From Cheiracanthium punctorium (lineage: Eukaryota; Arthropoda; Arachnida; Araneae; Cheiracanthiidae), in the NCBI GenBank assembly GCA_038373885.1, contig JAWZYV010019914.1, forward strand, positions 310,001-374,000: DNA of 64,000 nt, read 5' to 3'. Both the position numbers and the translations under genes were made by a program. Below, piece by piece: positions 57,574 to 64,000 of the stretch. Under the pieces are notes generated by a model that did no database searches, was not told the DNA's origin, and saw only the letters and a program-made list of their open reading frames with translations. How positions within the stretch are numbered: the stretch's first letter is position 1; every line of letters begins with the position of its first letter.

Positions 57574-60500
57574 AGGTTCAAAGCTGCATAATTATTCTAC
57601 AAGATTCTGTATTTTTAACTGTTCAATACTTAGTGTTACACTTTTATATAATTTCTTTTCCCAAACTACATGTTTCATTACTCTTCCTTTTCCTTTATTG
57701 CACAGTTTATTAAAAATTTCAAATTTACTCGAAACATCCTTTATACAGCATTATTATCATTCAAAACCTCCCCACCAATATACTCTTCATCTGCAGTAAC
57801 GTCTTCATAAGGTGGGATAAATGTCAGATTGATTTTACCTGTACCTTCATCATCTTCATTAAAATATATTTCACACAATTCTACATTTTCTAACTCTTTC
57901 AAAAACTGTAAAGCTTTTAACAAAGTCAATCATAGCTTTCTGTTCTTTGAACTTACATCTGGATATAAAAACAAAATGGAAATATAATTAAATGTGAAAA
58001 ATGTGTAAATCACTTTTTTATATCATATTATGCTGCCGTTTCATTTTCGCAACATTTTAAAAAAAAAAAAATTTAATAGAGTTAAAAGCTTTTTCATCCT
58101 AACCTGGAAGTGACATTTTCTTTTGGGTATTCCAAACAAAAATAAATACATTTCTTAATCCGACTAGACTGCTACCGCCTTCTAGTGAGAGCTTGCAAAA
58201 CTTCAAAACTTACTTTTGCAAAAATGTTAAAATACAGTTATTTTATTCAAAATGATATTATAGCATTTTGATGCTAAAATAAATTATTATAAATTTAAGC
58301 ATTCTAAAGCGTATCTAACAAGAAGAAAGATGGGGGGGGGGGGGGAAATCATGTTGCAAAAATGCTACGTCAGCAGTGAATGGGTTAAGTCACTAAAAAA
58401 TTAGTAACGCTGTATTCCATTAGTATATGATGTGAGAAGTGTAATTTTTTTATGTTAAGAAAAAAAAAAAATAAATAAATAAAAGCAAGTAAAGAGGAAA
58501 GTTAATTTAGATTTTTCTCTCTTTCGAACTATTTTTTTTTTAATGTAATGATGTCAGTAATGTATTTTTTAATTAAACTTTGGAGAAAGTGCTTCTATTT
58601 TGGTGGCTAAAATATGCTATTTTGATCATTTTTTTATGTGTGTGCGAGGCTACAAATGCTATTGTTTCATAGCTGCCATAACATTTTTTCCTTTTAAGAA
58701 AAGTAGTTAAAAAAAAATTATTGCACAGGACAGGCTCTAATATGAATGACAATGATACAAAAGATTTTAAAGTAAAAGCTGAAATAGTGCATATTTTGAC
58801 AATCGAAGAAATATTTATGAAAGCAATGTAACTTGACCATACTTTTCCCTTTTAATTGCATTTTAGATTATCTACCACAGTACCTGGGCCAGAAAAATCT
58901 ATTGCCCAACATGCCCAGGCATGTTGGGCAATAGATTTTGCCACATAGCCCAATCGGGCATGTAAAAAAAAAAAAAAAGGACCGTTAGAAATTCATAAAC
59001 TACCTTTTAAAAAAAAGGGGGGGGAGGAGAACGACGGTTTTACGAGTGACGCAGCCTACACCAACCAACTGTGACTTTCTATATACAGCTAACTTTCCGG
59101 GAAACTTAATAAATTTTAAGGAAAATTATTTTGTAGACAGAAAACTTACCGTTAGTGAAGAAAAGTCTAGTCCTCTTTAGACGTCCGCCTTCAGCACTGT
59201 GAAAATGTCGTGAAACGGCAGGCAATGGCAAAATCTTCTACTGTGTTGCCGAAGATGAACGGTAGCGCGCAAGCATGGGTGGCAGCTGAAATTTCATCTC
59301 TGGGCATGTGTTACGCTGGTTGAAATACAACATTTGAGAAACATTGCAAAACAACATCAGACAGGTCGAACTATAATCCCCCCCTCTTAAATATTGTTAT
59401 TACCTAATTTTCAATATAAATATTATTCCTAAGGAGCATTAGAACCTTCTGTAAAAGCAAAAATATTTTTTTTCTTGTTGAAATATAATATTTGAAACGG
59501 CATTGTGAAATCACAAGAGGAAAACAAATAAAAAACAAAATTTTATTTATTTCATATAGAATCATTAAAATCGTACGGAAATTTATGAAAAATAATATTG
59601 TCAATAATTATCTACTTGAAAACATCAATTTAATTCATATTTACTGTTGTAAAAATTCATTGTGACAATGCTAACCAGAAAATCTCATTGGAACAACATG
59701 AGCGTGTTGCTTGGGGTGATACAAATTTTGTGGATCTGTAATTTGGGATTTAAAGAATGCTAACATTTTTGGATTTCCCTTATACGGACGGCTCAATTGA
59801 AATGAAAAAATTTCTACTAGAATTCGAGTGGTTATTTTGGTCTAATGTTATTTGAGAACACTCATCTGTTGACATAGAAATGTTTGCTGTGTGCATGTTT
59901 ACAACTTGTTGCGACCGTGCAATTTTTCCTTTTCGTGTTCTGTTCATTTTTCAAAAATTTAAAAGTTTATGAAATTCAATAACAAGCAGTACTGAAACAA
60001 ATTAACTGTTATTAAAATATCATAACTCTTTCGTTTTTGCACCCACATTCATGTCATAGAACTTAATTATACTCATATCTCAAAAACACATATATACTTC
60101 TGTTTTCAAGCAATAGTAATATACATCAATGCAAAACAATTCTTCAAATTATTTCATTTCATAGCAAAGAATAATGCAAAAATTAATTTTTGTGAACCTC
60201 TAATTGCATAAAATATTCATAAATTATCAATATCTACTCGTAATTTCTTTTTAGGAACAAATATAGAATGTTAACAGGTAAGCTTAAGCACACGCGAATC
60301 TGAGAACACATAATAATACAAGTTGATTTTTCAAGAATATCAATCATATAACACTGTTCTCATTCCTGCGTACGAAAGACTGGCAAAGGCACCAGTTTAT
60401 GGCATGGCTGTGATCACATAGGCTTACAAAAGAAAAAAGGAATAAACTAAAATTTGTCAGATGAGACAGTATGGATCTACACTCTCACGAATTTATTTTA

Positions 60501-60896
60501 AGCTATCTTAGACGTCACCCTTACATACAGATGCCATAATAATAAGATTAGCATACTGGATGATTTTAAAAAAATGGATATTTATGATCTGTAATTGTAC
60601 TTAATCAGACAAATTTAAATGCTCTATACTGCAGCTTTCATAAGACAGAGAAAGTTAAAAAACAAAAATAGTTGTATATCTTATCTGTAATCATATAGGT
60701 TCAATCCATGCTCCATTTTGGTTTTATTTAATCCCATCTGTTCCCTAGGGCACCCAAGAAAACATTCCAAAAATGTGCACAACCGGCAAGCAGTGGACAC
60801 AAATGAGAGAAAGAAAATTTCATTTTGAAGGTTTTAAAAACCGAATACACAAATTGTCATTTCCAACAGCAAAAAGGAAAAATATTATGCCAACAA
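57574..60896. other. Intron 9, spacer with a piggyBac-like fragment
   Basis: A minus-strand open frame at 57741-57929 ends with FIPPYEDVTADEEYIGGEVL, similar to the acidic PP-x(n)-DEE N-terminal segment of piggyBac transposases; the rest of that protein is absent. Other contents: a G run at 58332-58345, a perfect palindrome at 58894-58939 and AT-rich sequence. No ATRX exon was recognised. Confidence 0.38.
58894..58939. repeat. Perfect palindrome with 22-bp arms
   Basis: The left arm is 58894-58915 (aaaatctattgcccaac, then atgcc) and the right arm is its exact complement at 58918-58939, with only ca between. It could extrude as a cruciform. The flanks gggcca and tagccc suggest a remnant of a TIR element, but no duplication is visible. 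Confidence 0.85.
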
Positions 60897-61779
60897 CAGG
60901 GGTGGGAATTCTGCGCCAATTGCGCCATACTGCGCCAAAACTTAAAACCTGCGCTATGCTGCTACAAAAGCGCTTTTTCGTACGATTCTGCGGCAAAAGA
61001 AAAAAACAGCTACTCTGCTCATTACAAACTGCTTAAAAAAAAAAGCGCCAACTCGCCGTATGTTTTGTTTCTGCGCTCGCACAACCGACTACCGTAACTT
61101 ATGGAAGAAACGCCGCAGTCACAATCTCCCCACCTCTCCCCCTCCCCCCGAAAAAAAAAAGAAACATCGCACTGGGATATATTTCCGGAGGGGGTGGATA
61201 AACGGTAAAAATATCTCCTTTTTTCGACCCCCTTCCCATATAATGTTTTAAAGTATTTATTGCTACTTTACAAAGCTTATGGTTTTCCATTTTCAATAGT
61301 AATCAGTGTCCGATTTCATATAAAACATCAATTTTTATATTCACAAAGGCAAATTTATAGAATTAAATGAATTATTTGTAAAAAAACTTCTTGCATTCCC
61401 AAAATGTTAGGTCAATATAGCACATGCTGTTAAAACAAAAGAACGAGCCTATGAGGCTCCAATCAAAAGTATAAACAATTCTTTTTTTTTTTTTCAATGA
61501 CGACCAGCTGTTGATTACGTAGTGAGCCTGCTTCAGCAAATTGTTTATTTTAAGCTTTGAATGTTGTGCGATAACTCTTCATGTTTCTATTCATTTAATT
61601 CTTCTGATATTTATAACACTGGGATTTATTTTAAAAGCACTCAGGGTTTCCTGAGCTTGCCAATTACTGGTAGTTGGCTTTTTACTGTAATAACAGCGTA
61701 AGGCAGTGTTCATTCAGTACAGTGCGCCTTCACAGGGCTTAAAGCCGCATGGCAAAAAAACACAAATGACTTATAGATG

Positions 61780-61830
<51 letters not shown>

Positions 61831-61905
61831 GGGGGGTAGAATAGTTAAATTCGTACCGGGCGCAACAGACTAGTTTTGGTTGAGATTCGGTATATTAAGA
61901 ACAAT

Positions 61906-62293
61906 CAGGCCTGGACTGGCTCCTATATGGATACCCTCGGCTATTGAAAAGGGTCTCCTTACTGGTGAATTTGGAGGGAATAGAATATTAGAATATGCAA
62001 TATTTGCAAATTAGGTTTACTTGCCTTATTTAACTATTTTAAAGCTTAGGGTGGGGGCTGATTCTTCGGGGGATCCTTCGCAGCGCGTGGTCTGGGGTCC
62101 TCTGCAACGCCACTGTGTCAAAGAGTAAGATTACAAAGAAATAAATAATGGAACTACTTTGGTACATTACTCGAATGTATATCAAATTACTTTAATAATA
62201 AAGTAGTATATCCATTTTGGGGAGGCCTCGCTGGGGACTCCTCTCTTATGCCGGAGGCCCTCGTCGTTTGCCGACCTGGCCAGTCCGGGCCTG
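61906..62293. mobile_element. 388-bp hAT-type MITE
   Basis: The ends are caggcctggactggc and the complement of ggccagtccgggcctg. Flanks agaacaat (61898-61905) and agaacatg (62294-62301) agree at six of eight bases. The interior contains words such as ggaggc(c)tcg and tgccgg on both sides. Non-coding. Confidence 0.72.
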
Positions 62294-62739
62294 AGAACAT
62301 GGACGCTCATTTTCTTCTTCTTCTTCTCTCTCTCTCTCTCTCACTCTCTCTCTTTTTTTTGGACTTAATTGAGGAGACATCGGTTGGATTTATGTACACA
62401 TCCACAGCGTTGGATCAAACCGCTTTTCAACAGGGTAGGCTCGCATTCTGATTCGTTACGCTGTGCTCCGTGCACCGCTAAAAAGTACGGGATCGGCGAG
62501 GGCGCGATCTTTTGAGACAATTATTACTGAATAACATTTATAATTTTTCGTTTAAGATCGGCCAAAAATAAATAAATAAAATAAAATAAAGATATCGTAA
62601 ACGCCGCGGCGTTTCTTCCATAAATAACGGTACTATTACGTCACTCTAAAAGAACGTAATTGGTCCAGAACGAACCAATCAGAAGAACGGAGAAAAGAGA
62701 CAAAATGTCATTGATCATCATTTTATGGCCAGCGCTGCG

Positions 62740-62800
62740 CTCAAGGTAGGGTTCCTTAGGGGGAGGTTGTGACCCCCCCCCCTTGCCTACGCCACTGTAA
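62740..62800. repeat. Fragment of the GGCGTAGCCA-type element
   Basis: gggaggttgtgacccccc followed by ttgcctacgccactg matches the right end type of the MITEs at 41696 and 45690. The left end gctcaaggtagggtt is weak and no duplication was found. Confidence 0.45.
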
Positions 62801-62883
62801 TGGAGATAAAAGAGCAAAGTTAAATAAAAAAATTTTGCAAAAGTTATTCATTTTTCATTTAATTTTTGATCTATAGTCTTTGT

Positions 62884-63059
62884 CATTGGCATAACTAGAT
62901 GGTAATTTTGCTCTTTTCTAGGGAGGGAGGGTGGCTACAGCCCCCTTGAGGTTTCCATTTCCTATTTTTCCAATAGAAAATATAAGTTTTCTAGAGGGGG
63001 GCTAAAAGGTTTCTAGGGAGGGCTTAGCCCACCCTAGCCCCCAGTCAGTTATGTCAATG
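62884..63059. mobile_element. 176-bp hAT-type MITE
   Basis: The ends are cattggcataactagat and the complement of cagttatgtcaatg, flanked by a perfect 8-bp duplication, gtctttgt (62876-62883 and 63060-63067). Purine-rich interior (agggagggagggtgg; tctagaggggggc). Non-coding. Confidence 0.88.
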
Positions 63060-63371
63060 GTCTTTGTTATTATTATTATTCTGGTGTTAAAAATTACCTG
63101 TAACTTTGAATGTAGCTTCTGATAATATAGTAGGTTAAGGTAAATTTAAAATTTTCACTTTTAAATGCTTATTATTTATTGAAGTGGGCTTCTTTCATCT
63201 GAGTAATATTTAATACTCTCAAATTTACTCGAAGCTTGACTGTAGTCATATTTTTCTATCGATAGATTAAGAATCTAATTTGCTCCAATTTGTTGCTTCA
63301 GTGCTCCAAATCTTCGACACTGTTGCTCCAAAAAGCTGCTCCAAATCAGCCTTACCCAATTCCCACCCCTG

Positions 63372-63993
63372 CAACAAAGTGCTTGCGAAAAACACTTGCT
63401 TACCTCATTCACTTACATCATCTTTTTATTTTTAATTTTTTTTAAATTATGTCTGAGGAAGAGAAAAAAAATCGTTGCTACAGCACGTTCAGGTTATCAA
63501 TTCAATCTTTTTCCATCCACATTAGAGTGAATATTTTTCATTTAGTACTCTCTCATTTAAAGCTCCAATTCCGCAAGAATAAAAACTGATCCCTATTTTA
63601 AATTTAATTTTTTAAACCCACCCTCCCCATCCACCTCCAAGGAAACCAAGAAAAAAATAAAAATAAAATAAAATTCACCAAGTTGAGCAGGCTCATTTGT
63701 GAATGACATTAAAAATAAAATAAAGAACATTTTGAGAAGAGATAAACTGAGTTTAACAAGTAGTAACAAGGGCACTAGTTGTTATGAACGTAGTTTTACT
63801 GATATGAGGTGAAAATTTATTGAAATGAGCTCAACATTTTACTGATGTTAATTTTCCCTTATTGGCAGGTATATGTTACTTCCAACATAATTAATCTTCA
63901 ATTTTTGAACTAACCAAACTTGAATGTAGCGATTTATTTATGCATTTCATTACTTTCTTTTTATTCCTTTTTATTCTTATTCTCCTATTCCAG
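63372..63993. other. Intron 9, last part
   Basis: AT-rich intron sequence ending in a long pyrimidine tract (63950-63990) before the probable exon 10 acceptor. Nothing else was recognised. Confidence 0.45.
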
Positions 63994-64000
63994 CGATGTG
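63994..64000 (+). CDS. ATRX: Probable start of ATRX exon 10 (7 bases only)
   Basis: A pyrimidine-rich tract and the acceptor tcctattccag end at 63993. The next bases, cgatgtg, read Arg-Cys in the phase 0 that exon 9 requires. ATRX proteins have Arg directly after the GCVQ end of the preceding exon. Only seven bases are visible, so this is an inference from splice phase and position. No better acceptor with an ATRX-like continuation was seen between 54131 and 63993. Confidence 0.45.

Larger units (their letters stand above)
60897..63371. mobile_element. 2475-bp hAT-like element with nested MITEs
   Basis: The ends are caggggtgggaattctg and the complement of caattcccacccctg. The flanks share caacaa, which is shorter than the usual 8 bp. 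The left subterminal region repeats tgcgccaa (60910-60930) and the right one repeats tgctccaa (63280-63350), in the same direction. Two MITEs (61906-62293, 62884-63059) inserted in it. A long T run and (GT)n lie at 61783-61830. No transposase frame was found. Confidence 0.62.
11250..64000 (+). other. ATRX: ATRX/XNP gene body, partial (nine exons plus a probable tenth)
   Basis: This is the span of one host gene that continues past both window edges. ATRX is a nuclear SNF2-family ATPase that remodels chromatin and, with DAXX in animals, deposits histone H3.3 at heterochromatin. The assignment rests on ordered exons that follow the family's motif order: a charged region, KLKPHQVNG, FMWECCFESV, GSGCILAHCMGLGKTLQ, the DEGH box (DEGH rather than DEAH is typical of ATRX), LTGTPLQNNLIE and YHCMLSFVKPNLLG. 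Visible introns are 2745, 1200, 6993, 1101, 6580, 19012, 1009, 2757 and about 9863 bp, and almost all carry transposons. Splice phases match at every junction except the exit of the third exon, which has a one-base defect. The ADD zinc-finger exons and the second helicase lobe are not in the window. RAD54-type proteins are the nearest alternative but lack this exact motif set. Confidence 0.93.

Overview
This is a window of a large-intron animal genome. It is AT-rich, has canonical GT-AG introns and is dense in decayed and nested transposons. No operons, bacterial promoters or CRISPR arrays are visible. The only host gene I can support is an ATRX/XNP-type SNF2 chromatin remodeller on the plus strand. 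Nine complete coding exons lie at 11250-11331, 14077-14260, 15461-15649, 22643-22777, 23879-24023, 30604-30857, 49870-50050, 51060-51197 and 53955-54130, and a tenth probably starts at 63994. The mix of Penelope-like elements, many hAT families and 'CAGGGGCGTAGCCA' elements suggests an arthropod, perhaps an arachnid. That assignment is inference, not something the sequence shows directly.

The exons encode the charged, Lys/Ser/Glu-rich middle of ATRX and then the first half of the helicase: KLKPHQVNG, the Walker A motif HCMGLGKT, IICPYNVALNW, the DEGH box and LTGTPLQNN. The N-terminal ADD region lies upstream of the window and the second helicase lobe lies downstream. Splice phases agree at every junction except one. 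The exon at 15461-15649 is one base short: the frame is lost near 15564-15573 and the exit phase is wrong. This suggests a homopolymer assembly error or a real lesion.

Layout. 1-10316 (upstream of the first visible exon): a 1.67-kb unit repeated three times in tandem (1721-6734), flanked by two inverted copies of another repeat, then a broken hAT transposon (about 7653-10316). 11250-24023: exons 1-5, with three copies of an unclassified CAGGGTGG-ended element; one copy is split by a 4.6-kb hAT with a perfect 8-bp target duplication. 24024-30603: an intron full of small hAT elements, including a very GC-rich one, and a foldback element that contains a piggyBac-type MITE and a 300-bp palindromic insert with hammerhead-ribozyme-like folds. 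30858-49869: a 19-kb intron built from Penelope-like element (PLE) copies in opposite orientations. One copy is interrupted by a 4.6-kb insertion; another by a hAT that carries a second hAT, which carries a third element. A tRNA-containing inverted repeat follows. 50051-64000: the last exons and a 9.9-kb intron with more TIR elements.

The main biological content besides ATRX is a layered transposon record. At least ten insertions have recognisable 8-bp target duplications, and four consecutive insertion levels can be read at 40436-45921. The most unusual candidates are the hammerhead-like folds in the palindrome at 26483-26691 and in the 3' ends of the three PLE copies.
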